Shown here piece after piece: positions 1 through 8,707 of a DNA stretch of 64,000 bases. Every line of letters begins with the position of its first letter. Position 1 is the stretch's first letter. Source of the stretch: Kitasatospora phosalacinea (GTDB lineage: Bacteria; Actinomycetota; Actinomycetes; Streptomycetales; Streptomycetaceae); NCBI RefSeq assembly GCF_030268885.1, contig NZ_BSSA01000037.1:1-64000 (forward strand). Reading direction: 5' to 3'. The notes under the pieces were generated by a model that worked only from the letters and a program-made list of their open reading frames with translations, was not told the origin of the DNA and made no database searches. Made by a program: the position numbers and the translations under genes.

Positions 1-102
1 AACCGCCTCAAGCGCCACCGCGCGGTCGCCACGAGGTACGACAAACTCGCCGTTCGCTACGAAGCGACCGTGCTGGTCGCAGCCATCAACGAATGGCTGT
101 GA
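1..102 (+). CDS. IS5-family transposase, C-terminal end (partial)
   Basis: The window opens inside a reading frame that runs from base 1 to a TGA at 100-102 and encodes 33 residues containing RYDKLAVRYEATVLVAAINE followed by WL. This is the typical C-terminus of IS5-family (DDE) transposases of actinomycetes. The catalytic domain lies outside the window, so completeness cannot be judged. The bases after the stop (about 103-130, with TTTCGAAACACCCCCTA) may hold the right inverted repeat of the element, but the left end needed to test this is not present. Family assignment rests on recall of this motif. Confidence 0.75.
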   Translation, partial: NRLKRHRAVATRYDKLAVRYEATVLVAAINEWL

Positions 103-529
103 CCAGCACTTTCGAAACACCCCCTAGACTCTGCTCGCTGGAGAACGCCCGGGCCGATCGGCCGACCGGGCGCACCGTGATGTGGAGAGGGAGGGACCAG
201 TCGTGCGCGGCACCGCTGCTGTCGTTCCCCCGTCGCGGTTCGAGGTGATCCTGGTGTCCCGGGCGGGCCGGTGCCCGCTGCGCGGCCGGCACCGGTAGGG
301 GCTGCGAGCTCCCGTCCGACCCCGTGAACCTCCCCGTTCCGCGCGCCGCTCCACCTGCCGTTCCGTGTGCCGTTCCGTGTGCCGTTCCGTGTGTCGGGCG
401 GTGCGTCGGGCGCCCCGGTGGTGGCGGTGTGCGCGGTGCGGGCGGGTGCGGTGAGGTCGGCGGGCGTCGCTCGTGGCGCCGTGCATCGCGCTGCCGATTC
501 CAGGAGCGAACTCCGAAGGGCCACGGGCC
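103..529. other. Intergenic region between IS remnant and EF-G paralogue
   Basis: No convincing gene. A perfect 12-bp tandem repeat (CCGTTCCGTGTG, three copies) lies at 358-393. Reading frames on both strands here are low-complexity (for example Gly-Thr-Ala-His repeats on the minus strand). The stretch just before 530 holds a GAAGGG that fits a ribosome binding site for the EF-G gene. Confidence 0.5.
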
Positions 530-2644
530 ATGCGTACCGACCTCGTCACCACTGCCGCCACTGCTGTCACCGCCACTGCCGCCACCACCGCAGCCGTCAC
601 CGCCGGTTCGGCGATCGGCCTGGTCCGCAACCTGGGCATCCTCGCCCACGTGGACGCCGGGAAGACCACCGTCACCGAGCGGGTCCTCTTCCTGACCGGG
701 GAGACCCACAAGCGCGGCGAGGTCCACGACGGCACCACCGTCACCGACTTCGACCCGCAGGAGCGCGACCGCGGCATCACCATCTTCGCCGCGGCCGTCA
801 GCTGCCAGTGGGACGGCCACCTGCTCAACCTGATCGACACCCCCGGCCACGTCGACTTCGCGGACGAGGTGGAGCGCTCGCTGCGGGTGCTGGACGGCGC
901 GGTGGCCGTGTTCGACGCGGTCGCGGGGGTCGAGCCGCAGAGCGAGTCGGTGTGGCGGCAGGCGGACCGGCACGGCGTGCCGCGGATCGCGTTCGTCAAC
1001 AAGATGGACCGGCCCGGTGCCGACCTGGACGCCGCCGTCGCCTCCATCCGGGAGAAGCTCCACCCGGTGCCGCTGGCCGTGCAGTTGCCGATCGGCCGGG
1101 AGGGCGGGTTCGCGGGCGTGGTCGACCTGGTCGAACTGCGCGCACTGACCTGGCCGGACGGCGCCGAGCCCGGCGAAGGCGTCCAAGTCGGCGAGGTGCC
1201 GCAGGAGTTGGTGGCGGAGGCGACCCGGCGACGGCAGGCCCTGGCGGAGGCGGTGGCCGAACTGCACCCCGCCGCGCTGGAGGAGTACTGCACCACCGGC
1301 ACCCTCGCGTCCGGCACCCTCGCCGCTGCGCTGCGCCAACTCACCGGCGGCGGACAGGCGGTGGTGGTGCTGTGCGGCTCGGCGTACCGCAACCGCGGCA
1401 TCGAGCCGCTGCTGGACGCGGTGACCGCGTACCTGCCGTCCCCGCTGGACGTCCCGCCGGTGCGCGGGGAGTTCGACGGGGCGCCGCAGGAGCGGGCCGC
1501 CGATGCGCAACAACCGTTCGCCGCACTGGTGTTCAAGGTCTCCGCGAGCACCACCGGTCGGCTCAGCAGCCTGCGGATCTACTCCGGCACGCTACGGAAG
1601 GGGGACACCGTGCTCGACGCGCGCACCGGCCGCACCGAGCGGATCGGCCGGATCCTGCGGGTGCAGGCCGACCGGCACACCGAGACCGACACCGCGGTGG
1701 CCGGGGACATCGTCGCCGTGGTCGGCGCGAAGGGCGCCAGGGTCGGCACCACGCTGTGCGCCCCGAACGCCCCGCTGGTGCTCGAACCGGCCGTCTCCGC
1801 CGACCCGGTGGTGACCGTCGCGGTCGAGGCCCGCCGCTCGGTGGACAACGACCGGCTGGCCGCCGCACTGGCCCGGCTCACCGAGGAGGACCCGTCCCTG
1901 GTGGTCGGCAGCGACCCGGAGAGCGGGCAGCGGACGCTGTCCGGCATGGGCGAACTGCACCTGGAGGTCGCGGTGGAGAAGCTGCGCCGCGCGGGTCTGG
2001 AGGTCACCGTCGGACGGCCGAAGGTCGCCTACCGGGAGACCCTCTCCGCGGAGGTCACCGGGCTGGTCCTGCGGCACGTCAAGCAGGACGGCGGCTCCGG
2101 CCAGTTCGCGCACGTCGTGGTCGACGTCGCCCCGCTCGGCGAACCCGGGACGGACGGCTTCGAGTTCCGCTCCACCGTCACCGGCGGACGGGTGCCGCAG
2201 GAGTTCGTGCAGGCCGTCGAGGCGGGCTGCCGGGACGCCCTCGCGGACGGCCCGCTCGGCCACCCGGTCACCGGCGTCCGGGTCACCCTCACCGACGGGG
2301 CGACCCACGTCAAGGACTCCTCCGACCTGGCGTTCCGCACCGCCGGACGGCTCGCCCTGCGCGAGGCGCTGCGGCGCGGCGGCCCGCTGCTGCTGGAGCC
2401 CGTCGTCGAGCTGGTCGCGACGGTGCCGCCGGACGGTGTCGGCGGCGTCCTCGGCGACCTGTCCGCCCGTCGCGGCCGGGTGCACGGCTCCGAGCCGCGC
2501 GGCGGCAGCGCGGTGCTGACGGCGACCGTTCCGCTGGCCGAACTCTTCGGCTACGCGGGCACGTTGCGCGGCCGCACGCAGGGCCGGGGCACCTTCACCA
2601 CCCGGCCCGCCGGGTACGCCCCGGCACCGCGGGCGCAGCAGTAG
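530..2644 (+). CDS. Elongation factor G-like GTPase (EF-G paralogue)
   Basis: 704-residue translational GTPase. The N-terminal GTPase domain has G1 AHVDAGKT (residues 39-46), G3 DTPGHVDF (103-110), G4 NKMD (157-160) and a G5-like CGSA. Domain II and the C-terminal EF-G domains IV/V follow (GQFAHVVVDVAPL, then GELHLEVAVEKL earlier), so it is full length for EF-G. It should bind the ribosome and hydrolyse GTP during translocation or recycling. It stands alone, without rpsL, rpsG or tuf nearby, so it is probably a second, non-housekeeping EF-G rather than the main fusA; some such paralogues act in ribosome recycling or antibiotic protection, which is inference. ATG 530 is chosen for its GAAGGG upstream and because the preceding 19 codons are not EF-G-like. 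The Ala/Thr-rich first 28 residues are unusual. Confidence 0.9.
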   Translation: MRTDLVTTAATAVTATAATTAAVTAGSAIGLVRNLGILAHVDAGKTTVTERVLFLTGETHKRGEVHDGTTVTDFDPQERDRGITIFAAAVSCQWDGHLLNLIDTPGHVDFADEVERSLRVLDGAVAVFDAVAGVEPQSESVWRQADRHGVPRIAFVNKMDRPGADLDAAVASIREKLHPVPLAVQLPIGREGGFAGVVDLVELRALTWPDGAEPGEGVQVGEVPQELVAEATRRRQALAEAVAELHPAALEEYCTTGTLASGTLAAALRQLTGGGQAVVVLCGSAYRNRGIEPLLDAVTAYLPSPLDVPPVRGEFDGAPQERAADAQQPFAALVFKVSASTTGRLSSLRIYSGTLRKGDTVLDARTGRTERIGRILRVQADRHTETDTAVAGDIVAVVGAKGARVGTTLCAPNAPLVLEPAVSADPVVTVAVEARRSVDNDRLAAALARLTEEDPSLVVGSDPESGQRTLSGMGELHLEVAVEKLRRAGLEVTVGRPKVAYRETLSAEVTGLVLRHVKQDGGSGQFAHVVVDVAPLGEPGTDGFEFRSTVTGGRVPQEFVQAVEAGCRDALADGPLGHPVTGVRVTLTDGATHVKDSSDLAFRTAGRLALREALRRGGPLLLEPVVELVATVPPDGVGGVLGDLSARRGRVHGSEPRGGSAVLTATVPLAELFGYAGTLRGRTQGRGTFTTRPAGYAPAPRAQQ

Positions 2645-2784
2645 CGGCGCCGGCCGGGGCCCTGTTCCGTCTCTTCGGCGGGGCGGGGCTCCGGCCCGGG
2701 TGCGGGCGCGGGTGCGGGTGCTGGTGTCGGTCCGGTCCGGGTCCGGCTTCTGGCGCTGGTGCCGCGGCCGGTCCGGTGCCGGGT

Positions 2785-3828
2785 CTAGCGCAGCCAGCCG
2801 CGTTCGGCGGCGCGGGCGCCCGCCTGGAAGCGGCTGCGGGCGCCGAGCACCTCCAGCGCCTCGGCGGTCAGCCGTCGGACGGTGCGTTCGGAGACGCCGA
2901 GCTTCCGGGCCGCGACCACGTCGGTGTCGCCCTGCTGGAGGATCCGCAGCAGGGCGTAGTGCTGCGCCGTCATGCCGTTCAGGTCGCGTCCCCTGGGGTG
3001 GCAGAGCGGTGCGGCGCTGTGCCACAGCCCGTCGAACAGCGCGCACAGGGCGGCGACCGGTCCGCGTCCGTGCAGCACGGTCGCGGTGTCGGAGCGCTCG
3101 GGGTCGAGCGGCAGCAGGGCGGTCTCCTGGTCCAGCACGACCAGGCGCAGTGGCAGGGCGGGCGCGGTGCGGACCTGCCCGCCGAGCCCGACCAGGCGGC
3201 GGGCGTACTCCACGGTGGGCGGGTGGCGGCGTACCGCGTCGACGAACAGGGTGCGCAACTCGACGCCCCGGGCGAGCAGTTCGGCGCTCAGCGACTCGTC
3301 CAGCAGGCCCGTCGCCGGTGTGCCCGGGGCGTTCGGTGCATCCGGCGTGTTCGGTGTGATCGGTGCGTTCGGTGCGTTGGTCGGGCTGTCGCCGGGGGAG
3401 AGGACCAGGACCTGGGAGGAGGTTCCCGCGCCGAGTTCGGCCAGGCGGTCGCGGATCGCGTCCGTCCCGATCAGGTGTTCCGTCCTGGTGTGGTGGCGTT
3501 CGGCCGCGGCCTCGGTGCGCAGTTGGCCGAAGGCGGCCCGGGCCTGCTCGAACTCCTGGCGCTGGGAGAGCAGTTCGGCTTCACGGCGGGCCAGCAGGGC
3601 GGCCAGGCCGAGTTCCGGCACCACCGGGTGCAGGTGCGACGGGTCGTCCCAGGACGGTCGGAGCAGCCCGAGTCCGGTCAGTTCGGCGCGGGAGGAGTGC
3701 AGTTGCTCCGGTGCCAGGCCGAGGCGGGCGGTCAGTTCGGCGTCCGTGGCCCGGGGGGTGCGCAGGAGTGCGCGGTACAGCCGATCGGCCGGGTCGCTCA
3801 GGCCGAACGCCCGGAGGGCGACGGGCAT
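2785..3828 (-). CDS. TrmB/LuxR-type transcriptional regulator
   Basis: 347 residues. Residues about 10-60 look like a TrmB-type winged helix (LYRALLRTPRATDAELTARL). A middle sensory region follows, with a Pro/Asn/Ala-rich linker (APNAPITPNTPDAPNAPG, roughly residues 155-175). The C-terminus carries a LuxR-type HTH (ILQQGDTDVVAARKLGVSER, then TVRRLTAEALEVLGARSR). This layout is common in streptomycetes and usually has unknown ligands. It is divergent from the MFS exporter at 4053, with a gap of 224 bases, so it may control that exporter; no operator was identified. The linker is encoded by a short imperfect repeat that could vary in length between strains. Confidence 0.8.
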   Translation of the reverse strand: MPVALRAFGLSDPADRLYRALLRTPRATDAELTARLGLAPEQLHSSRAELTGLGLLRPSWDDPSHLHPVVPELGLAALLARREAELLSQRQEFEQARAAFGQLRTEAAAERHHTRTEHLIGTDAIRDRLAELGAGTSSQVLVLSPGDSPTNAPNAPITPNTPDAPNAPGTPATGLLDESLSAELLARGVELRTLFVDAVRRHPPTVEYARRLVGLGGQVRTAPALPLRLVVLDQETALLPLDPERSDTATVLHGRGPVAALCALFDGLWHSAAPLCHPRGRDLNGMTAQHYALLRILQQGDTDVVAARKLGVSERTVRRLTAEALEVLGARSRFQAGARAAERGWLR

Positions 3829-4052
3829 CTCAGCCGACGCCAGGGGTGCGGCGGCCGGAGCAGGTCACCGTGTGCATCGCCGCCGTTCCTCCGTCCACCC
3901 GTTCGACCGGTCTGGGGTAGGTCTAGACCATTGGGGCTCCTGGTGTCAAAGGGGGTGGGCCGCGGCCGGTGCTGCCGGCCGGAACCGGCAGTGCCGGGTC
4001 CGGACACCGTCGGCCCTGGCGGATGGGGCGGCGGGCGTCGAAGGTGGGGGGC

Positions 4053-5450
4053 ATGGCCCACGCGCTCCCCGCCTCCCCACCGTCCCCGTCCTCCCCGCCG
4101 CCGCCCGCGCTGTCCCCTCCTGCGGCGGTCGGGCGGTGGCGGGCCCGGCTCGGGGTGCCGGACCTGACCGGGCAGCGGCGGGTCGTGGCGGCGACCGTGC
4201 TCGACGCGTTCGGCGTCGGGATGTTCGTGCCGCTGTCCTTCCTGTTCTTCGTCCTCACCACCGAACTGTCGGTCGCCCAGGTCGGGTTGGGCAGTTCGCT
4301 GGCCACCCTGCTCTCCCTGCCGGTCGCCCCGCTGGCGGGTGCGCTGGTGGACCGCTGGGGTGCCCGTACCTCGCTGGTCGTCAACAACCTGCTGGTGGCC
4401 GGAGGTTACCTCGGCTACCTGCTGGTCGACTCGCTGCCCGGGCTGGTCGCCGCGATGCTGGTGGTGCTGTCCGCGGAGCGGCTGTACTTCACCGCCTGGC
4501 CGGGGTTCGTCGCGGACCTGGCCGAGGGCGCCGAACTGGACCGCTGGTACGCGTTCACCACTGCGGGCGGCAACGCCGCCGCAGGGCTGGGCGGTGCGGC
4601 GGGCGGCCTGCTGCTGGGCACCGGGTGGCCGGGCGCGGCGGTGGCCGTGGTGGTCGTGAACGCGGCCACCAGCCTGGCGGCCGCCGCCCTGCTGCTCACG
4701 CCGGGCGCGCGTCCGTCCGACCCCGCGCGGAGGAAGGGGGGCCCGACCGGGGAGGACGCCGCCGGGAGCGTCCCGGGGTGGGGGGCGCTGCTGCGCGAGC
4801 GGCGGTTGCTGGGGTTGCTGGCCGCGCAGGCCGCGCTCGGGTTCGGCTGGCTGGTGCCGACCGTCGTGCTGCCGGTGTACCTGGTCGAGGTGGCCGGGCT
4901 GCCGGCCTGGGTGCCGTCCGCGGCGCTCACCCTGAACGCCGTCGTGATCGTGGTGGCGCAGTCCGCGACGACGGCCCGGCTGGTGGTCTTCTCCCGTACC
5001 AGGGTGGTGGGTTGGGCGTCCGCGCTGATGGTCGGATCGATCGCGCTGCTGGCGGTCGGCGGCGGGCGGGTCGGGTCCGTGGCGGGGGCGGTGCTGCTGT
5101 TCACCGCGGGCCAGGTCCTGGCCGGGCCCGCGTGCACCGCGATCGCGGCGACCGCGGCCCCCGTCGGTGCGCGGGGGCGCTTCCTCGCGCTGGTCAACCT
5201 GGCCTGGGCGGTGTCCGCGGTCGGCGGACCGCTGATGGTCGGCGCGCTGATCGAGCGGCACGGCGCGCTCTTCTGGTCGCTGCTCGGGTCGTTGGTCGCG
5301 GCCGGGGGGATCGGTTTCCGCGCCGCCGGGCGCCGGACGGTCCGGACCGGCCCGGCAGGGACCGGGTTCGGCGTCGGGCCGGGGGAGCGGTGTCCCGGCC
5401 CGGACGGTGCGGGGTCGTCCGGGCCGGGACACCGGCGGGGCGGTCAGTAG
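4053..5450 (+). CDS. MFS transporter
   Basis: 465-residue membrane protein of the major facilitator superfamily with about 12 hydrophobic segments. The first half has the loop 2-3 signature region LVDRWGARTSLVVNN (following APLAGA), and the second half repeats the layout after a charged central loop (RRKGGPTGEDAAG). Members like this export drugs or small metabolites using the proton gradient; the substrate is unknown. The first 35 residues are Pro-rich and cytoplasmic. ATG 4053 is chosen over an upstream start because AAGGTGGGGG sits just before it. The stop overlaps the convergent phospholipase gene by seven bases, and a long hairpin lies inside its 3' end. Confidence 0.85.
   Translation: MAHALPASPPSPSSPPPPALSPPAAVGRWRARLGVPDLTGQRRVVAATVLDAFGVGMFVPLSFLFFVLTTELSVAQVGLGSSLATLLSLPVAPLAGALVDRWGARTSLVVNNLLVAGGYLGYLLVDSLPGLVAAMLVVLSAERLYFTAWPGFVADLAEGAELDRWYAFTTAGGNAAAGLGGAAGGLLLGTGWPGAAVAVVVVNAATSLAAAALLLTPGARPSDPARRKGGPTGEDAAGSVPGWGALLRERRLLGLLAAQAALGFGWLVPTVVLPVYLVEVAGLPAWVPSAALTLNAVVIVVAQSATTARLVVFSRTRVVGWASALMVGSIALLAVGGGRVGSVAGAVLLFTAGQVLAGPACTAIAATAAPVGARGRFLALVNLAWAVSAVGGPLMVGALIERHGALFWSLLGSLVAAGGIGFRAAGRRTVRTGPAGTGFGVGPGERCPGPDGAGSSGPGHRRGGQ
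5389..5433. terminator. 18-bp perfect hairpin inside convergent gene ends
   Basis: Inverted repeat with arms 5389-5406 and 5416-5433 (GGTGTCCCGGCCCGGACG and its exact complement) around a 9-base loop. It lies within the last codons of the MFS gene, just before the convergent phospholipase stop. A position shared by two converging genes suggests a bidirectional transcription terminator, although there is no U tract, as is common in high-GC actinomycetes. Confidence 0.6.
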
Positions 5451-7510
5451 GTGAGCAGGCCAGGGTCGGAGAGCGACGGGGCGCCGGTCTCGACGTGCCC
5501 GGCCAGGCGGCGGACGAAGTCGGCGCTCCGGTCGGAGGTGACGGTCAGGTCGTACCAGCGGCGGCAGGTGGAGAGGTCGACGGTCAGGGTCACGGTGCTG
5601 CCGCGGCGGACGGTGACGGTCTGCGGGCCCCCGGCGTAGGCGTTGGTGACGGTGAGGACGGCGTCGGCCCCGGCCGGGTTGGTGAAGGTCAGGACGAGGT
5701 TGCCGGTGGCGGCGTCGTGCCGGGCGGTGACCTCCGGGCCCGCGGTCCTGCCGGGGTTGCGGAAGCGCCGCAGGAAGCCGTTCGGACCGAACACGGTGAG
5801 GTCGGTGACGCCCTTGGAGTAGCTGGTGTTCCAGGCGTCGGAGACCGACTTCCCGGCCTCGGCGGTGTACGTCCACGGGCCGTCGGTGCGGTTCGCCGAG
5901 GTGACCAGGAACTGGGCGCCCGCGGCCGGTCCGCCGCTGAACGCGAGGGCGTACTTGCCGGTCGACACGTCGGCCGAACCGTCCACGTACGGCGCGTACT
6001 TGAGCGGACGGGTGGGCTTGGCCCCGGCCTCCTGCCGCGGCAGGGTGCCGGTCGCGGGCGGGGTCGGGACGTAGTCGGGGTGCCGGTTGTGGTCGGCGGG
6101 CAGGTAGGCGGCGGTGGACGGCAGCGCGGCCGGGGCGGTGTTGCTCGCCGTGAAGTCGAAGGCGGAGGTGAGGTCGCCGCAGACGGCGCGCCGCCAGGGG
6201 GAGATGTGCGGTTCGGTGACGCCGAAGCGCTGCTCGATGAAGCGGATGATCGAGGTGTGGTCGAAGGTCTCCGAACAGGTGTAGCCGCCGGTGCTCCACG
6301 GCGAGACCACCAGCATCGGCACCCGCTGCCCGAGGCCGTACGGCCCGGCCGCGTAACTCGCGTTGCCCGCGAACCAGTCGGCGCCGGTGGCGACCGTGGA
6401 CAGGCCCTGGGCGGCGGAGGCGGGCGGGAACGGCGGTACCACGTGGTCGAAGAAGCCGTCGTTCTCGTCGTAGGTGATGAACAGCGCGGTGCGGGCCCAC
6501 ACGTCCGGGTTCGCGGTGAGCGCGTCCAGCACCTGCGAGACGTACCAGGCGCCGTAGTTGGCGGGCCAGTTGGGGTGCTCGGTGTACGCCTCGGGGGCGA
6601 CGATCCAGGAGACCTGCGGCAGCGTCCCGGCCGCGACGTCGCGGCGCAGCTGGTCGAACAGCCCGTCGCCCGCCTTGGCGTTCGTCCCGGTGCGGGCCTT
6701 CTCGTACAGCGCGTCGCCGGGCTTGGCGTTGCGGTAACTGTTGAAGTAGAGAAGGGAGTTGTCGCCGTAGTTGCCGCGGTGGGCGTCGCTGATCCAGCCC
6801 CAGGAGCCGGCCGCGTCCAGGCCGTCGCCGATGTCCTGGTAGATCCGCCAGGAGACGCCGGCCGCCTCCAGCCGCTCCGGGTAGGTCGTCCAGGAGTAGC
6901 CCGCCTCCTGGTTGCCCAGCACCGGCCCGCCGCCGACCCCGTCGTTGCCGGTGTGGCCCGTCCACATGTAGTAGCGGTTCGGGTCGGTGGAGCCGATGAA
7001 CGAGCAGTGGTAGGCGTCGCACAGCGTGAACGCGTCGGCCAGCGCGTAGTGGAACGGGATGTCCTGCCGGGTCAGGTACGCCATCGTGGTCGCGGTCTTG
7101 GCCGGGACCCACTGGTCGTACTTGCCGCCGTTGAACGCCTTGTGGCCGCCCGCCCAGTCGTGGTTGAGGTCCTGGACGAACTGCATCCCGAGGTCGTTCA
7201 CCTGCGGCCGGAACGGCAGGATCTCCTTCTTCGAGGCGTTCGCCTGGTACCAGACCGGCTTCCCGCTCGGGAGCGTCACCGGCCGCGGGTCGCCGAAGCC
7301 GCGCACCCCCTTCATCGCGCCGAAGTAGTGGTCGAAGGACCGGTTCTCCTGCATCAGCACCACGATGTGCTGCACGTCCTGGATGGTGCCCGTGCTGCCC
7401 TGCGGGGCGATCGACGCGGCCCGCGCGATGCTGGGCGCCAGCGCCGAGAACGCCAGGCTCGCACCGGCCAGTTGGAGGAAACGACGCCGGTTCGGTTCGG
7501 CAGTAGCCAT
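5444..7510 (-). CDS. Phosphocholine-type phospholipase C, Tat-exported
   Basis: 688 residues. A Tat signal peptide opens the protein (NRRRFLQLAG with a hydrophobic stretch to ARAAS, residues 7-33). The phosphoesterase domain follows, with HIVVLMQENRSFDHYFGAM near residue 48, DRAYHCSFIGSTDPNRYY-like segments, ITYDENDGFFDHVVPP and FDHTSIIRFIEQRFGV, all characteristic of the phospholipase C/acid phosphatase family. Two C-terminal beta-sandwich domains (DUF756-type) close it, as in secreted PlcN/PlcH enzymes. It would hydrolyse phospholipid head groups outside the cell and free phosphate. ATG 7510 is preceded by AGAGG and starts the Tat signal; the longer frame upstream is Arg/Pro-rich and not protein-like. 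Confidence 0.9.
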   Translation of the reverse strand: MATAEPNRRRFLQLAGASLAFSALAPSIARAASIAPQGSTGTIQDVQHIVVLMQENRSFDHYFGAMKGVRGFGDPRPVTLPSGKPVWYQANASKKEILPFRPQVNDLGMQFVQDLNHDWAGGHKAFNGGKYDQWVPAKTATTMAYLTRQDIPFHYALADAFTLCDAYHCSFIGSTDPNRYYMWTGHTGNDGVGGGPVLGNQEAGYSWTTYPERLEAAGVSWRIYQDIGDGLDAAGSWGWISDAHRGNYGDNSLLYFNSYRNAKPGDALYEKARTGTNAKAGDGLFDQLRRDVAAGTLPQVSWIVAPEAYTEHPNWPANYGAWYVSQVLDALTANPDVWARTALFITYDENDGFFDHVVPPFPPASAAQGLSTVATGADWFAGNASYAAGPYGLGQRVPMLVVSPWSTGGYTCSETFDHTSIIRFIEQRFGVTEPHISPWRRAVCGDLTSAFDFTASNTAPAALPSTAAYLPADHNRHPDYVPTPPATGTLPRQEAGAKPTRPLKYAPYVDGSADVSTGKYALAFSGGPAAGAQFLVTSANRTDGPWTYTAEAGKSVSDAWNTSYSKGVTDLTVFGPNGFLRRFRNPGRTAGPEVTARHDAATGNLVLTFTNPAGADAVLTVTNAYAGGPQTVTVRRGSTVTLTVDLSTCRRWYDLTVTSDRSADFVRRLAGHVETGAPSLSDPGLLTY

Positions 7511-7792
7511 GGGTGACACGACCTCTACGGGTGAGGGGCGGACGGGGGTGCCCCCAGGACAGCGCGCCCGGGGTACCGCCCGTCGTCCCGCCCGTGACGG
7601 ACCGGCGTACGGCGGGCGAACGCATCGAGTTGTCCGGACAAGTCGCGCTCGCCGCGTGCCGGGCACCGGGTGCCGTCGTCCGCGCCTCCGACCGTCCCCT
7701 CCCGTTGTCCGGGTTCGTCTGACAGTGCGCCGTTGATGTGCGAACATGTCGTCCTCTCAGGTCGGTTGATTGATCATCAGGGGAACCACGGC

Positions 7793-8707
7793 GTGTCCAG
7801 TGACATCGCGCTCCCCGTTCCGGGTTGGAACGGCGGGGACGGCAACAACGCTTACCTCGACAAAACGCTCCGGCACATGCCGGTCGAGACGGTGCTCGAC
7901 GACCGGGTCAGCGGTCGGGCCCTGCTGCGGATGGCGGCCCGGGCCCTGCTGGTCTCCTGGATGGTCTGGCTGGCCGTGCTGCTGTTCGGTCTGCTGATCG
8001 CGCTGGCGGACAGCAGCAGCGGCTCCGACCGCTACGGCTCCAGCGACCCGACCGACTTCCTCAGCGTTCCCTTCTACGCCGGGCTGGTGGGCTTCGCCAC
8101 CTTCCTGGTGGTCCTGCTGGTCGGAAAGCTGACGGAGCCGATCGCGGAGTGGCGGGTCCTGCTCCACGCCCGCGCCGACGTGGACTCCGCCTACAACCAG
8201 ATCTGCAACGTGGTGGCCGAACGCGGCTACCCGCTGGCCCCGTCCGTCGAGGCCGCCCAGCAGTACGGCGGAGTCTCCCGCGGGCTGGTGCTCGCCCAGC
8301 ACGACTGCACCGCGCACGTCTCGGTCTTCAGCTACGGCAGCAGCCTCTACCTGGGCTGGCAGATGTGGCGCACCAGGAGCAAGTTCCGCCTCTTCGTCCA
8401 GTTCGTCACCGACAACGTGAGCGGCGGCAGCGACCTGCGCAGCGCGATGTCCCGGACCGGGCAGGTGCGGGCGATGCGCGAGGCCGTGCACGCCGCCTGC
8501 CGCGAGGGCCTGGTGGTGGCCATCGAGCAGCGGCCGGTGCAGCTGCAGGTGCAGTTCCCGCAGGCGTCCTCGGTGTCGACCGTCAAGGCCGTCGGACCGC
8601 AGCGGCTGCCGTCGATGCCGCCCGCTCCGCCCGGTGCGGCTCCCGTGCCGCCGGCGCCGCCCGCTCCACCCGGTCCGTGGGCCGCCGACGAGCCCGGCCG
8701 GCAGTGA
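7793..8707 (+). CDS. Two-TM membrane protein, first gene of caspase operon
   Basis: 304 residues, not recognised. Two hydrophobic segments (about residues 51-72 and 93-111) are separated by a short Ser/Asp-rich loop and followed by a soluble domain of about 130 residues containing HDCTAHVSVFSYGSSLYLGW and MREAVHAACREGLVVAIEQR. The C-terminal 40 residues are Pro-rich (PAPPGAAPVPPAPPAPPGP). It overlaps the next gene by GTGA, so it is the first gene of a four-gene operon ending in an EACC1 protein and a caspase-like protease. It may anchor that system to the membrane (inference). GTG 7793 is chosen for the upstream AGGGGAA; an ATG at 7736 has no visible ribosome binding site. Confidence 0.7.
   Translation: MSSDIALPVPGWNGGDGNNAYLDKTLRHMPVETVLDDRVSGRALLRMAARALLVSWMVWLAVLLFGLLIALADSSSGSDRYGSSDPTDFLSVPFYAGLVGFATFLVVLLVGKLTEPIAEWRVLLHARADVDSAYNQICNVVAERGYPLAPSVEAAQQYGGVSRGLVLAQHDCTAHVSVFSYGSSLYLGWQMWRTRSKFRLFVQFVTDNVSGGSDLRSAMSRTGQVRAMREAVHAACREGLVVAIEQRPVQLQVQFPQASSVSTVKAVGPQRLPSMPPAPPGAAPVPPAPPAPPGPWAADEPGRQ

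Noticed and set aside
86..1554. Long minus-strand frames opposite the EF-G gene
   Set aside because: High-GC shadow frames: Arg/Gly/Ala-rich, no known motifs, fully antisense to a clear EF-G.
1592..3046. 484-codon minus-strand frame across EF-G and the regulator gene
   Set aside because: Low-complexity shadow of two well-supported genes.
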